From contig JBDTSH010000016.1 in NCBI GenBank assembly GCA_039931245.1, positions 124,001-188,000 on the forward strand: a DNA stretch of 64,000 bases, read 5' to 3'. Under the pieces are notes generated by a model. It was not told the origin of the DNA. It did no database searches and saw nothing but the letters and a program-made list of their open reading frames with translations. Position 1 is the first letter of the stretch. Every line of letters begins with the position of its first letter. This DNA comes from UBA4729 sp039931245 (lineage in GTDB: Bacteria; Patescibacteriota; Saccharimonadia; Saccharimonadales; UBA4665). Position numbers and translations under genes: made by a program. Of the stretch, positions 8,146 to 17,278 are shown piece by piece.

Positions 8146-9071
8146 GTGTTAGCGAACTTATTCATGTCGAAAGTCCCTGGCAAAGCCGTTTCCGCTGGTT
8201 GGTGGTTTTTGTCGTGTTGTTTGCGGCTATTGTGCTCAGCTCATTCGTCGCCCTTAACCGTATCAGGACCTACTCGCTACCCACCGGCGGCGTCCAGCTG
8301 AACACACAGTATTCACAATACTTGGTTGGAGAGCCGGTTAATTTGACTATCAAAAATGGTTTTAACAGCCCAATATCGATTGTCACAAGTTGTCCATCCG
8401 AACCACTTGCGGTTTATCGATCGGTGAATAATCAGTGGGTACGTATCCATGACATGACTTCGTCTTCAAATTGCCCCGCGACGTCGGGAACACTTCTGAT
8501 ACCGGCCGCCGAATCAAAAACGGTGTCATTGGCGAATTGGCCGAAGCTGTTTTCGACCGCCGGTAGCTACCGGATCGCCTTGCAGGTCCAGTACTCCAAT
8601 GCCTTGCCGTATGTAGATTTTATGGTCATGACGCCACCACCGCCTTATGTTGCTAAAGCACCCAGTGCTACTTCGGTTCATTCCCCGTCGGTATCGACGA
8701 TTTTTGGAGACTCAACCGCGACGCAAACTACTAACAAAAAATCGGCTACCCCGCTACCAACAGCAACACAGCCCTCGCCTTCAAGAACGCCACAGACTAT
8801 CACGTTAAACGTCAACTCGGCTGGTAATTACTCGCCGACCAGCCTTAGCTTACACACCGGTGATACGCTTAAGATTATTTATCTCGCCCCCATCGGAAAC
8901 GAGGTGCGCACCCATTTCACGCCAACCGCGGGCACGACTGCGACCATCAGCTCTATGACTGTCGATTCGGAATTTAGGAGTAGGAGCCTCGTCCTATCGT
9001 CAGCGGGGCATTGGACCTTCAGGGCCGATGATCACAGCGGAAATAGCGGCAGTCTGGCGGTATCTCCATAA
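8142..9071 (+). CDS. membrane-anchored surface protein with cupredoxin-like C-terminal domain
   Basis: 309 residues. Signal anchor at ~22-45; residues ~50-170 form a beta-rich domain resembling BsuPI-like domains (YLVGEPVNLTIKN ... SYRIALQVQY); then a Pro/Thr/Ser linker; the last ~95 residues (ITLNV..YSPTSLSLHTGDTLKI ... AGHWTFRADDHSG) follow the cupredoxin strand pattern. The usual copper set His-Cys-His-Met is not complete: histidines are present in RTHF, AGHW and DDHS but no Cys or Met sits in place. Start ATG 8142 overlaps the previous stop (ATGA). It is the outermost member of the redox operon and could be the acceptor-facing component. Confidence 0.6.
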   Translation: MSVSELIHVESPWQSRFRWLVVFVVLFAAIVLSSFVALNRIRTYSLPTGGVQLNTQYSQYLVGEPVNLTIKNGFNSPISIVTSCPSEPLAVYRSVNNQWVRIHDMTSSSNCPATSGTLLIPAAESKTVSLANWPKLFSTAGSYRIALQVQYSNALPYVDFMVMTPPPPYVAKAPSATSVHSPSVSTIFGDSTATQTTNKKSATPLPTATQPSPSRTPQTITLNVNSAGNYSPTSLSLHTGDTLKIIYLAPIGNEVRTHFTPTAGTTATISSMTVDSEFRSRSLVLSSAGHWTFRADDHSGNSGSLAVSP

Positions 9072-9301
9072 CTGGGTGCTTGGTAGCTGCCCCGATAATA
9101 CTCTCTGCCTCTCTACTGATTGGCAAGTAAGGAGGTCTCTAAGCTTTTTAAGAAGTAAAGCGAGGCAAAGGGGGGCTACTTATAGGCCTGGACGTGATTT
9201 CACAGCAATAGGGAGAATTTATTCCAAGCATGCGAAACAAAATTAGCCTATAAATGTAAGTTTTGCTACAATAACCCCAGATATTGTTCAATAAAGCCAA
9301 C

Positions 9302-11068
9302 ATGAAAAAACATCTCCAAAAACACAAACACCACTATATCGCTACCTTTTTGGTGGTTTTGGGATTAGTCTTGGCATATAGCCTACTGGCCTCCCAGTCA
9401 ACTCTGTTTGGGCACTCGCCGGTCAAGCCGGCCTACGCCGTTACCTACGACAGTACGGCCAGCATAATAATTGGTGGCGAGTATATGTCGCAAGCACCAG
9501 TTGCTATCACTTCAACTCGGCACTCATTTGGCACCTGTAATTCTGCTCCCGGACAACTCTTTTATATAAGTATCATGTATACGCAGTGCAGCGCGTTGCA
9601 GTTTGGGCCGCCGGACGGCGTGACTATATACATGCCGCAGGCCCCGGCCGGTTTTTATGTCAGCGGCTGGAGTGTCCCGACTAATGCAACTGACGGCTCA
9701 GTAGTTTGTGCTAGTACTCAATGTTTCATGAACTATTCTTCCGGTATAGCCTATCTGGAAGTTGACCTGAATGCCATCACCGAGCCGACGCCGCCCAACT
9801 TATTCGTGACGAATACTAGCGCCAATAGTATTAGCTTGCAATGGACGACCGGTAGCCCCGGCAGCGTCACATTTATGGACTATTTGTTTTATTTTGGTAG
9901 CAATTGGTCACCAACCAGCGCGACTTCCACGACGGCAGCGGGGCTGAGCTGTGGTACAACCTACAGTTTTCATGTTGCGATGCGGACGACCGCCGGAAAT
10001 CGTAATTCAAACACCGTGACGTCCGCAACATCGGCCTGTCCAGTAGCCACACCTTCGCCATCGCCTTCGCCATCACCTAAACCATCGCCCTCGCCATCGC
10101 CCGCCCCCCCGCCAGCCAGCGGCGGCGGCGTTTCTGCCGTGTCCCCCGCCCCAAAACCTATCCAGGGCACAGCCAGTAATGCGGCGACTAATCTCCAAGC
10201 AAGTGATACTCAGGCGGCCGATATTGTCGCTACGCCGCCCACAACGCCCGACTCCTTCACGGCCAAGGCCAATCAGGGGAGCGGTACTATATCGCTCGGC
10301 TGGTCTGACTCAAGTGCCTCGAGCCCGCTACACTACCTGTTAGAACGTTCAGTAGACCAAGTGACCTGGCAAGTAATTGACGCAAACATATTCCAGACTA
10401 CCTATAGTGATTCCTCACCAAGTTTCTCGACCCACTATTACTACCGATTAACGGCCATTGACACGGCTGGCCTGAGCTCGGCGAGTACTATGGCCGATGT
10501 CACTAGTGGATCCTTTAAAGTCAATGTTAGCATTGGTCGTGATATAACATTAGTGACGAAAGATGGCTATGTCCGTGTCACGATTCCCGCCGGCGCTCTC
10601 ACTAAACCGGCCAATTGCTCGATAAGCGAAGTAACCAACGTTCCGCTAACGGGTGGTAAAGGACAGCAAACCATCGGGGGCCCCTATGAGATTATCTGCC
10701 AGCTGGCCGATACTTCCACCGTCCGAACTTTTAATCGGCCGCTATCGGTTTCAGTAACATTGACCCCGACACTACTGAAGCAGTACAAAAACTTCGAATA
10801 TCAGGCTTACTCACTCGATAAAAGTAGCTGGCAAACCATCGCGACAAAACCGGCCGGCTCAATGAAGTTTAAACTGACAGGCAGCCAAATGGCTCTCACC
10901 ATCCTAGCTCAGGAAAAACACTTTCCGACATGGATTATCGTGGTGCTTACCATCATTGGTGTTGTGGGTGGTGGCATTGTGGGTCTGGCATTTTTAGGCA
11001 GAATAGTTCAGCGAAAACGACTCGAGGAAAAAGTCCAAGATTATTGGAATAAAACTAATGGCGGATAA
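9302..11068 (+). CDS. large surface protein with FnIII domains and C-terminal anchor
   Basis: 588 residues. A long positively charged N-terminus (KKHLQKHKHHY) precedes a signal helix and an AYA cleavage site; then a Cys-containing beta domain, a fibronectin type III domain (~155-245), a repetitive PSPSPSPKPSPSPSP hinge, a second FnIII (~315-400), a ZU5-like beta domain (VRVTIPAGALTKP), a C-terminal transmembrane helix and a basic tail (RKRLEEKVQDYW). Such proteins display adhesion domains on the cell surface. TGC-TACAAT at 9267-9272 is the likely -10. ATG 9302 is chosen over TTG 9284 because the latter lies too near the transcription start. Confidence 0.7.
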   Translation: MKKHLQKHKHHYIATFLVVLGLVLAYSLLASQSTLFGHSPVKPAYAVTYDSTASIIIGGEYMSQAPVAITSTRHSFGTCNSAPGQLFYISIMYTQCSALQFGPPDGVTIYMPQAPAGFYVSGWSVPTNATDGSVVCASTQCFMNYSSGIAYLEVDLNAITEPTPPNLFVTNTSANSISLQWTTGSPGSVTFMDYLFYFGSNWSPTSATSTTAAGLSCGTTYSFHVAMRTTAGNRNSNTVTSATSACPVATPSPSPSPSPKPSPSPSPAPPPASGGGVSAVSPAPKPIQGTASNAATNLQASDTQAADIVATPPTTPDSFTAKANQGSGTISLGWSDSSASSPLHYLLERSVDQVTWQVIDANIFQTTYSDSSPSFSTHYYYRLTAIDTAGLSSASTMADVTSGSFKVNVSIGRDITLVTKDGYVRVTIPAGALTKPANCSISEVTNVPLTGGKGQQTIGGPYEIICQLADTSTVRTFNRPLSVSVTLTPTLLKQYKNFEYQAYSLDKSSWQTIATKPAGSMKFKLTGSQMALTILAQEKHFPTWIIVVLTIIGVVGGGIVGLAFLGRIVQRKRLEEKVQDYWNKTNGG

Positions 11069-11167
11069 AAGTATCTTCCTCTTACCGCAGATGAGAAAGA
11101 CGTAGAAGAAAGCGATGGCTGTACACCCCCATCACGCGGCTACCGTTCGTATAGTTACGCGACGGCA

Positions 11168-11695
11168 CTAACGGAGTACCCAGCTTTTTTCTGGCTGAAC
11201 AGATAACACTTCAAAATCGACTGCCAAGACGTGCCCGAAGTAGGTTTGATCTAGGTTGTCGGGTACGGGCAAGTTGACTGCGTAGGCTACTTCCACTGGA
11301 TCACCCTCATTTTGGTCAAGTCGTAGCGTCGCCTTTTTTAAGTCAATCGCTGAGAGTATTCCTTGAGCAACCATCTGACCATTCTCCGTATTTGTTAGGC
11401 GGAGCTCAAGATTGGCCGCCAGTAAATTCTGAGCAGAGCGAGCTCGCCAATCTAATTTATTCTTCTGATAATCCAATTCTGTTGACAGATTTTGATAGTC
11501 TTCAAGGGCGTACTTTCCGCTTTTTGTCTGGCGATCAGGCAGGACGAGGCAGTCTATACTTTCGGCTAAAATATCAACCTGTGTTTGTTTGCTGGCCGCG
11601 TGACGTAGAATCTCGCCAGTTATTTTGCCCAACCAGGCTTTCTCGCTGTCAGATGTCGCTTGTTTGATTTCGCCATTGGAGGGTAGTTCACTCAT
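11168..11695 (-). CDS. hypothetical soluble protein
   Basis: 175 residues, no membrane segment, no recognised motif. Largely helical first two thirds (KAWLGKITGEILRHAASKQ, YALEDYQNLSTELDYQKNK), then a beta-rich end. Start ATG 11695 lies 8 bases after TATAGT on the minus strand, close to the leaderless pattern. Opens an AT-richer region of short genes. Function unknown. Confidence 0.55.
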   Translation of the reverse strand: MSELPSNGEIKQATSDSEKAWLGKITGEILRHAASKQTQVDILAESIDCLVLPDRQTKSGKYALEDYQNLSTELDYQKNKLDWRARSAQNLLAANLELRLTNTENGQMVAQGILSAIDLKKATLRLDQNEGDPVEVAYAVNLPVPDNLDQTYFGHVLAVDFEVLSVQPEKSWVLR

Positions 11696-11829
11696 AAGAA
11701 ACTACTATACAACTATTTGCGGAAAAGTAAAAGGCAATAAGTAGCAAAGTATTTTATATGCAGCATTTTCTTGAGTAGAGTTCATAGAATAACTTCGAAT
11801 TCTTGATACAGGTTCAGCATAAAAGTAAC

Positions 11830-12399
11830 TTATCCGGTTTTGTTGATATACGATACTAGCTCTGTCCAAGCTGCGTCGTCCCAAACGCAGTCTCGTTCCT
11901 TCTCACTCATGTTGACTAGAGTCTTATCAAACCCTTCAGGCATGAAAACGGCATCTATAGTCCATTCCGTATTTTCAAGGTACTCAGATGACGGAATAGT
12001 TCCGGGAGTCTCCATTGTGAAAATCTGTGTCTTTTCACCTGGAGCTGCATAAGCCAGAGTGTCAATAAAAGATGCCGAACGATCCGTCTTATTTTTTAGT
12101 AAATTCAGGATATCGTTAGGGCTTAACCATTGATTGATATATTTAATATAAGGTCCAGGAAAGCCAGTAAGTGCATTTATCTTAAAACTTACGTCGGAGC
12201 ATATAACGCTTTGTCCAAGTTTATCGCGCGCCCACTCTGCCGAATAGACGGCGACTTCCTGAGATGTTGAAGCTTGTATTTCTGGCGTCTCAAAGCCACC
12301 CTGTAGGAGGTTTACATTTTTGACCCTATGTTTAGCAAAATAACTTTCAGCTAATGTAAACTTGTAGGAGTTGGTAGTGATGTAGCTGATTGTTCTCAC
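11830..12399 (-). CDS. HAM1/RdgB-family NTP pyrophosphatase
   Basis: 189 residues starting VRTISYITTNSYKF. The TTNSYKF opening (family TxNxxK), the acidic CSDVSFKI (family DDSG-like segment) and ALTGFPGPYIK followed by a long C-terminal domain fit the HAM1/ITPase family, which hydrolyses non-canonical purine NTPs to NMPs. GTG 12399 is chosen because TTTTGCTATAAT ends 6 bases before it; longer upstream in-frame codons would lie outside the transcript. One of two divergent HAM1 paralogues within 2.5 kb (other at 14125), next to MazG-like and NUDIX genes, so a nucleotide-pool cleaning role is likely. Confidence 0.75.
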   Translation of the reverse strand: MRTISYITTNSYKFTLAESYFAKHRVKNVNLLQGGFETPEIQASTSQEVAVYSAEWARDKLGQSVICSDVSFKINALTGFPGPYIKYINQWLSPNDILNLLKNKTDRSASFIDTLAYAAPGEKTQIFTMETPGTIPSSEYLENTEWTIDAVFMPEGFDKTLVNMSEKERDCVWDDAAWTELVSYINKTG

Positions 12400-12532
12400 G
12401 GGTTGATTATAGCAAAAGACTTCCAAAGAAGTATTCACAATATTGATCGGATTGGCTGAGCTTAGGGGTCTGCAACTATGCAGCTGGGCGACATACACTC
12501 TGCTGTGCAAAATGCATGTCACCCAATTCGAC

Positions 12533-12691
12533 TCAGATTTTGCCGATAATCCAAGCCGCGCCAGCTAGGGCGAGTATAAAAATACTCAGGCCTACGGGCG
12601 ATCCCCAGCTGAACCATGAACCCCACGAACGCCAATTCTTCCTTGACTGCTCGTACCACTTCATCTCTTCTTCTTTCGTCATTTTTGACAT
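12533..12691 (-). CDS. small single-pass membrane protein
   Basis: 52 residues: a charged N-terminus (MSKMTKEEEMKWYEQSRK), a Trp-rich stretch (NWRSWGSWFSWGSP) and one transmembrane helix at the C-terminus (VGLSIFILALAGAAWIIG). TATAGGAGC gives a Shine-Dalgarno element about 10 bases before ATG 12691. Codon use and the clean amphipathic/TM layout support a real gene. Function unknown; membrane topology with the charged end inside is expected. Confidence 0.6.
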   Translation of the reverse strand: MSKMTKEEEMKWYEQSRKNWRSWGSWFSWGSPVGLSIFILALAGAAWIIGKI

Positions 12692-12789
12692 AGTAAGATG
12701 CTCCTATATTGAATTGCTATACAGCACCCCTTCGACCAACGACGTGCTGACTCGTTCTTCTGTGCGGGCCAGTTGCTATGGTATCCAAG

Positions 12790-12879
12790 ATGAGTAGTAC
12801 TCGGCATAGTGGGAATATGGACTTAATCGCTCTAGTAAAGAGTATACATATAAATTGCCTGGAACAAAAAATCCAGTAG
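12790..12879 (+). CDS. possible leaderless 29-residue peptide
   Basis: TTGCTATGGT ends 7 bases before ATG 12790, exactly the promoter-to-start arrangement of known genes here, and opens a 29-codon frame (MSSTRHSGNMDL...) ending TAG 12877-12879. No recognisable motif. It may be a small protein or the coding head of a regulatory RNA between two minus-strand genes. Confidence 0.3.
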   Translation: MSSTRHSGNMDLIALVKSIHINCLEQKIQ

Positions 12880-12983
12880 GGCTGATGTTAGGCGGTTTTT
12901 GACATATCGTCGTGGCTAGGGCACATGGACGGACTTTGCAATTTCTCTAAATATTCACAGTATGATTCGTGCGTAGTAAATTA

Positions 12984-13346
12984 CTAATGCGTATCTAGCA
13001 TAAGCAATCTTCGTTCAAAGCCACCACGCTTTTCTTTCTTTTCGTCCTGAACTGCCAATACTTTATCGCGACTAATGCCCTTCAAGCTCAGTAGGGTATC
13101 GATAACTTCATAAACATCGGAAATTTCTTCTACTAAGTTTGAATCGGTTTTCGACTCAGCTAGTTCATTTGCCTCTTCGACGACTTTCTTCAGCAAATAT
13201 GACAGATATTCATCATCACTCACAAGTAGTCTTACAGGTACCTCAAGCCCGTCAGCAGCTTTTATGATGGCCGGTATTTTATCTCTGATTAGCTTAGGAT
13301 ATATATTTTCTGAGGGTAATTTAGAATACGTGTGTGTGAAATTCAT
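12984..13346 (-). CDS. MazG-like nucleotide pyrophosphohydrolase
   Basis: 120 residues. KLIRDKIPAIIK followed by KKVVEEANELAES and EEISDVYEVIDTLL is the EExxE...ExxD metal-binding pattern of the MazG/phosphoribosyl-ATP pyrophosphohydrolase fold. These enzymes cleave aberrant or stress NTPs to NMP and pyrophosphate. TGTTATAAT ends 6 bases before ATG 13346, so the mRNA is probably leaderless. Neighbours are two HAM1 enzymes, supporting a nucleotide-cleaning role. Confidence 0.8.
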   Translation of the reverse strand: MNFTHTYSKLPSENIYPKLIRDKIPAIIKAADGLEVPVRLLVSDDEYLSYLLKKVVEEANELAESKTDSNLVEEISDVYEVIDTLLSLKGISRDKVLAVQDEKKEKRGGFERRLLMLDTH

Positions 13347-13445
13347 GATGTCATTATAACAAAAAATAGACGAACGGATTTCTCCATGATAACGTTTATC
13401 CTTGGATGAAGCGAGTAAACGTACTGCTTGATTTTTAATTTGATT

Positions 13446-13871
13446 CTAAGGGAGTAAAGGCCAGTATTTGAGCTGTTTCTCGCATACTTTTTGAAATACA
13501 AGTGGATCGATGTTATATTTTTCAGCTATTGTATTAAGTTTGTGTGTCTTTCGTGGATTTCTGACTTCGTGGATAGATTTTGAATATCCTGCCTTTTTAC
13601 CAGCGGATAGAAAAAATATCCAACGCCCAGTGTACTTGGGAATCATATAGAGAACTCCTAAGTAGAATTTGGAGCGGGCGAAGGGAAATCTGATATCATG
13701 ACCGCTCCACCTACCACGGCTACATGTATAGGCGACGTCACTAAGTTCGCTCCATTTCTTAAAAACTTGGCTCTCCTCATAATATTCTGCCAATTCGTCT
13801 GACAAATCATTTTCGTGCCATTGTTTATCGTGCTGCTTCATTCCCAGCCAGGAGTGCCATTTATTCAACAT
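13446..13871 (-). CDS. hypothetical protein
   Basis: 141 residues, aromatic and basic (many W, Y, K). Contains segments RGRWSGHDIRFPFARSKFYL and a C-terminal helix-turn-helix-like stretch (KLNTIAEKYNIDPLVFQKVC). No confident family. TTTTGTTATTCT ends 6 bases before ATG 13871 (leaderless pattern). Might bind DNA through the terminal helices, but this is only inference. Confidence 0.5.
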   Translation of the reverse strand: MLNKWHSWLGMKQHDKQWHENDLSDELAEYYEESQVFKKWSELSDVAYTCSRGRWSGHDIRFPFARSKFYLGVLYMIPKYTGRWIFFLSAGKKAGYSKSIHEVRNPRKTHKLNTIAEKYNIDPLVFQKVCEKQLKYWPLLP

Positions 13872-14124
13872 AATTATAGAATAACAAAAGGATGTATTAT
13901 AAAGAACTTATACCTGGCTGGGGAGATGGTTCTGTAATATATTTTTTTTAGACTTTGATCGTAGCGTCCAGGAGATTCGTAGGCTAATTGACGGTTAAAC
14001 TTTCTTTTGGCTTTTTACATCGAGTTTAGGCTGTTCAGGCTTATTGAAGACTAATCTTATCTGCGGCAAGGGTCAGGAACTATATTAACATCAGCTTTTA
14101 CTGCCCGCGCGTGTAAGTTTGGCT

Positions 14125-14745
14125 TTATTTCATTTCTTCAAATAACTTCTTAAAGGCTTTTTCGCGATTTGTTAAGAAACCTTGGCGAGACTCAGTATTC
14201 AACGCTACTGCATCGTCCCACACTCTATTCACTTCGTCTACCCAAAAAGTAGAACGGAAAGGAAAACCATTGAGGGAAACATCGTATTGGGGCTCATCTA
14301 GAATATGTCCGGACATATCTCCCGTGTACGTCGCGTATTCGCCTGGTTTCTTGAGGGCTACAATTACTGTTTCAAATACCGCTCGCCTGCTGTCTTTTGT
14401 TAGTCCTGTCATTTTATGCAAGCAATAGCTGAGTATTTGCTCGTCGGACATCTCAAAGCCCGCCCACCTCTTCGATAATACCCCCGGTTCGTTCCCAAGA
14501 GATGGAATTATGATACCGCTATCATCTCCGACATAAATGAGAGACCCGTCGTTGATAGAATCGTAGTATGCAGTTGCTTTTAACAATGCGTTTGCTTGGT
14601 AGGTGGTACCGGTTTCGGGGACGTCTAATCGCGTATTGTCATCAGGAAATAGTAACTGGAAGTTCTTGTGTCCGTAACGGTTGGCGAAATCTTGTATTTC
14701 CTTTTGCTTACCGAGATTTGCCGTGCCTATGAATAGTTTTATCAT
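14125..14745 (-). CDS. HAM1/RdgB-family non-canonical purine NTP pyrophosphatase
   Basis: 206 residues. GTANLGKQKEIQDF is the substrate-binding TxNxxKxxE motif and VGDDSGI the catalytic DDSG segment of HAM1/RdgB, which removes ITP, XTP and dITP from the pool by hydrolysis to the monophosphate. ESRQGFLTNREKAFKKL resembles the usual SHR...A end. Start ATG 14745 is 8 bases after TATAAT. A second, more diverged family member lies at 11830; two in one small genome suggests different substrates. Confidence 0.85.
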   Translation of the reverse strand: MIKLFIGTANLGKQKEIQDFANRYGHKNFQLLFPDDNTRLDVPETGTTYQANALLKATAYYDSINDGSLIYVGDDSGIIIPSLGNEPGVLSKRWAGFEMSDEQILSYCLHKMTGLTKDSRRAVFETVIVALKKPGEYATYTGDMSGHILDEPQYDVSLNGFPFRSTFWVDEVNRVWDDAVALNTESRQGFLTNREKAFKKLFEEMK

Positions 14746-14825
14746 TAGAGTAAATTATAACAACGTTATGTAAAAGTATGTAATCAATGGCTTATTCTGA
14801 AGTCCTGTTTTATAGTAGTCCTACG

Positions 14826-15164
14826 ATGGAACAACACCCAGAGCCTACCTACCGCGACACTGCCAGAGCAGTCGAGCTGATAACAATTACAGAACAGCTC
14901 GACGAAGCAGTGGCCGCGGCGACTAACCGTAACGAGAGGTTTGCAACATCTTTCAGTACGGGTGAAGAGTATAAATCTCCAACCCTGAAGGCATTCGCGG
15001 TTGTTAGCCTGGGCTTGGCGCTCGCGGCTAGTACTGGTTTACAAGTCAGGGGGGGCAATTATAAGGTCGTGCGTCAAAACCTACAAGACCAAGGTAAGCT
15101 TAACGCGAAAGAAAAAATGTCACCAGAGCAGAAAAAGATCAGACAGAGAAAACGCAAAAAATAA
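14826..15164 (+). CDS. hypothetical membrane-associated protein
   Basis: 112 residues: helical N-terminus (RAVELITITEQLDEAVAAAT), one hydrophobic helix at ~57-75 (AFAVVSLGLALAASTGLQV), and a very basic C-terminus ending KIRQRKRKK. TTTTATAGT ends 9 bases before ATG 14826; ATG 14787 in the same frame is an alternative that would begin upstream of that -10. No family recognised. Confidence 0.45.
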   Translation: MEQHPEPTYRDTARAVELITITEQLDEAVAAATNRNERFATSFSTGEEYKSPTLKAFAVVSLGLALAASTGLQVRGGNYKVVRQNLQDQGKLNAKEKMSPEQKKIRQRKRKK

Positions 15165-15181
15165 ATTACGTTACGGTAAAA

Positions 15182-16594
15182 TTAGGGTTTCGCATGCAGA
15201 TAATCATCCTGCCAATCGTTGAACGACAGAAGCATAGTTGTCAGTTCTTCGACTGAAGCTTCTCCGAAGCTTGCCGAGGTTATGACTGAATGTCTGGAAC
15301 GTTTGTCGTCGGTTTGTGATTCATCGCCTGACATTTCTAACATCTGCTCTTGCGTCCACCCTGCCTGCAGGAGTTCGTCCCAGTATTTCGTGCCTGGATA
15401 CGGTCTAAAGCGAAAGAGGCTTGCTCTAATTTGTTGTGGGTGCCTGGTGATTAAATCTTTAAAAAACTGAATGCTACGGCTTTCATCTACCTTGCTTACT
15501 CCAGGTAAACCGAGAATTCCATACAGCTTAAACTTAATTCCTCTAGCACAGCCCATGTCTATACTGTTAAAGATATGCTCATCTAAAATTCCCTTTTCTG
15601 CTGTGTCACGTACTGCTTTAACGCCGTGCTCAATGCCGACGGTGAGCTCATGAACCCTTTCGCCGAGCCTATCCCATATCTTTGGGGAAAATTTAGTCAT
15701 AATGTTTACACGACTCGTAAAGTCAAACTTTACGGTTACGTTGTGGTCCTCAAGAGAATCTAGAAAGCTGGATACTTGAGCCTCACTCCTCATAAACAGG
15801 TCATCTATGAGGCGGATGGATTCTACCCCATCGTTTCTGACGAGGTCGGCAATTTCCTCAACCACCCCTTCGTTCTGCCTTCTGCGCAAAGGTTGTCCGA
15901 GGGCATCACGAGCGCCCGAGCAAAACTTACAAGTAAATGGACAGCCGCGCGTCGCCATCATCCGGGCTTCGTACAACCCAGTATGCGCATCGGTGGTTGG
16001 TTCGTTAATCAAAAATTTTCTGTCAAGGCGTGGCGCGCTATCCAAATCCCGATACGCGGTGGCGCGATCTGGGCGCAGTAAGCTATGTTTGGCTACTCGA
16101 TTGTCCATCCAGTACGTCCCTGGCAAGTTGGCCAGGGCGGATTCATCGAGTATGCCACCTACCACCATTTCAGCCTCGCCGCGAACGACGATGACTCGCC
16201 GGTCATTTTTACTAAAGAGTTGCAGTACATCATTTGGGAGGGCTGTCGGATGTGCCCCACCGATAATTACTGAGATTTTAGGGTCTACCTGCTCCAAGAT
16301 CTTGGTAAGTACTCCCATGGTAGGCGTTAGGGCGTTGATCCCCAAATAGCGAGGCTGTAGCTTATTGATCAGGCCTGTCAACTCGCGCACCGGAGTCCCT
16401 AGCGCTTCTGCGTCGATCAAGCCGACGTTATGTCCACGGCTCGCCGCTTCAGTAGCAATATATCCTAGACCTAACGGGGGGAGCAAATCCTCGGCACTAT
16501 AAGCCCGGTCATGGTCTACATAGTCGATGAGAGGTGTGTTTACTAGTAATAAGTCGGCGGAATGATTGTGGTCTAATCTTTCAATTCTCTGCAT
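15182..16594 (-). CDS. B12-binding-type radical SAM protein
   Basis: 470 residues. N-terminal Rossmann-like B12-binding region (LLLVNTPLID... PPLGLGYIATEAASRGHNV, then GINALTPTMGVL and VIIGGAHPTALP), followed by a radical SAM core with TRGCPFTCKFC, the CxxxCxxC [4Fe-4S] motif. These enzymes do methylations or rearrangements; the DxHxxG cobalamin ligand is not evident, so cobalamin binding is uncertain. ATG 16594 is preferred because GAAGGA lies 5 bases upstream and TATAAT about 30; the ATG at 16624 abuts the -10. Flanked by nucleotide kinase and NUDIX genes; substrate unknown. Confidence 0.85.
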   Translation of the reverse strand: MQRIERLDHNHSADLLLVNTPLIDYVDHDRAYSAEDLLPPLGLGYIATEAASRGHNVGLIDAEALGTPVRELTGLINKLQPRYLGINALTPTMGVLTKILEQVDPKISVIIGGAHPTALPNDVLQLFSKNDRRVIVVRGEAEMVVGGILDESALANLPGTYWMDNRVAKHSLLRPDRATAYRDLDSAPRLDRKFLINEPTTDAHTGLYEARMMATRGCPFTCKFCSGARDALGQPLRRRQNEGVVEEIADLVRNDGVESIRLIDDLFMRSEAQVSSFLDSLEDHNVTVKFDFTSRVNIMTKFSPKIWDRLGERVHELTVGIEHGVKAVRDTAEKGILDEHIFNSIDMGCARGIKFKLYGILGLPGVSKVDESRSIQFFKDLITRHPQQIRASLFRFRPYPGTKYWDELLQAGWTQEQMLEMSGDESQTDDKRSRHSVITSASFGEASVEELTTMLLSFNDWQDDYLHAKP

Positions 16595-16663
16595 AGGGTC
16601 CTTCGGTAATGGTAGTAGTAGCATATTATATACTATTGTTGTCAGAATAGCTCACAATAATTA

Positions 16664-17278
16664 TTATATTCTCATTGCCAGTTTACCAATGAACTCATTC
16701 ACCATATCTTTTAAAGGCATTTCGCCATTGATTGCCGCCCCGTCCCAGTAGCTGAACATGGCTTGTCTTGTGCCCTCGGTCTCGTCACCGTATGTCCGCA
16801 ATCTTGCCTCCGCAAGCTCCCGGGTATGCACAGGGTGACGGTCACCGGTGCGCCGAGTAACTTGCCGACTAGCTGCGACTGTGTCGGAAACGTCTACCGA
16901 AATGGCGCCTATAACAGAAGTGTTGTTGTTGTCTAGTATGTCGGGGAGCAGCGGTAACTGAGCTATTTGCGTTGGAAACCCATCCATCAGAATGAGATTT
17001 TTATCTTCGGTATATGACAAGTACTCGTCAACCACAGCCGCTATTATTCCGTTATCGATCATTCTCATTCCCGTAATACTTCGGCTGTGTTGATTTAACC
17101 TCTTGTGGAACTTAGATTCTATCTCTCCAGCCAGTATTCCTCTCACGTGAGATCCAACTGCAAAATGGCGTACAGTTAGTCCCATGGACCACTCAGATTG
17201 TTGCATGACGGCTTCCTTGCAGCACGTAGACTTTCCGGAGCCGGGCTTCCCGGAAATTAAAAATAGGCTTCGCTTCAT
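16664..17278 (-). CDS. adenylate-kinase-like nucleotide kinase
   Basis: 204 residues. Walker A SGKPGSGKST at ~9-18 and DGFPTQIAQLPLLPDIL, which matches the adenylate kinase DGFPR..Q segment, place it in the AdK family; RRTGDRHPVHT stands where the lid begins. It probably phosphorylates a nucleoside monophosphate. ATG 17278 is chosen as the residue before RSLFLISGKPG; the upstream extension is hydrophobic, begins with TTG and lies within a TATAAT-containing region. Next gene downstream is the radical SAM protein (40 bases). Confidence 0.7.
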   Translation of the reverse strand: MKRSLFLISGKPGSGKSTCCKEAVMQQSEWSMGLTVRHFAVGSHVRGILAGEIESKFHKRLNQHSRSITGMRMIDNGIIAAVVDEYLSYTEDKNLILMDGFPTQIAQLPLLPDILDNNNTSVIGAISVDVSDTVAASRQVTRRTGDRHPVHTRELAEARLRTYGDETEGTRQAMFSYWDGAAINGEMPLKDMVNEFIGKLAMRI

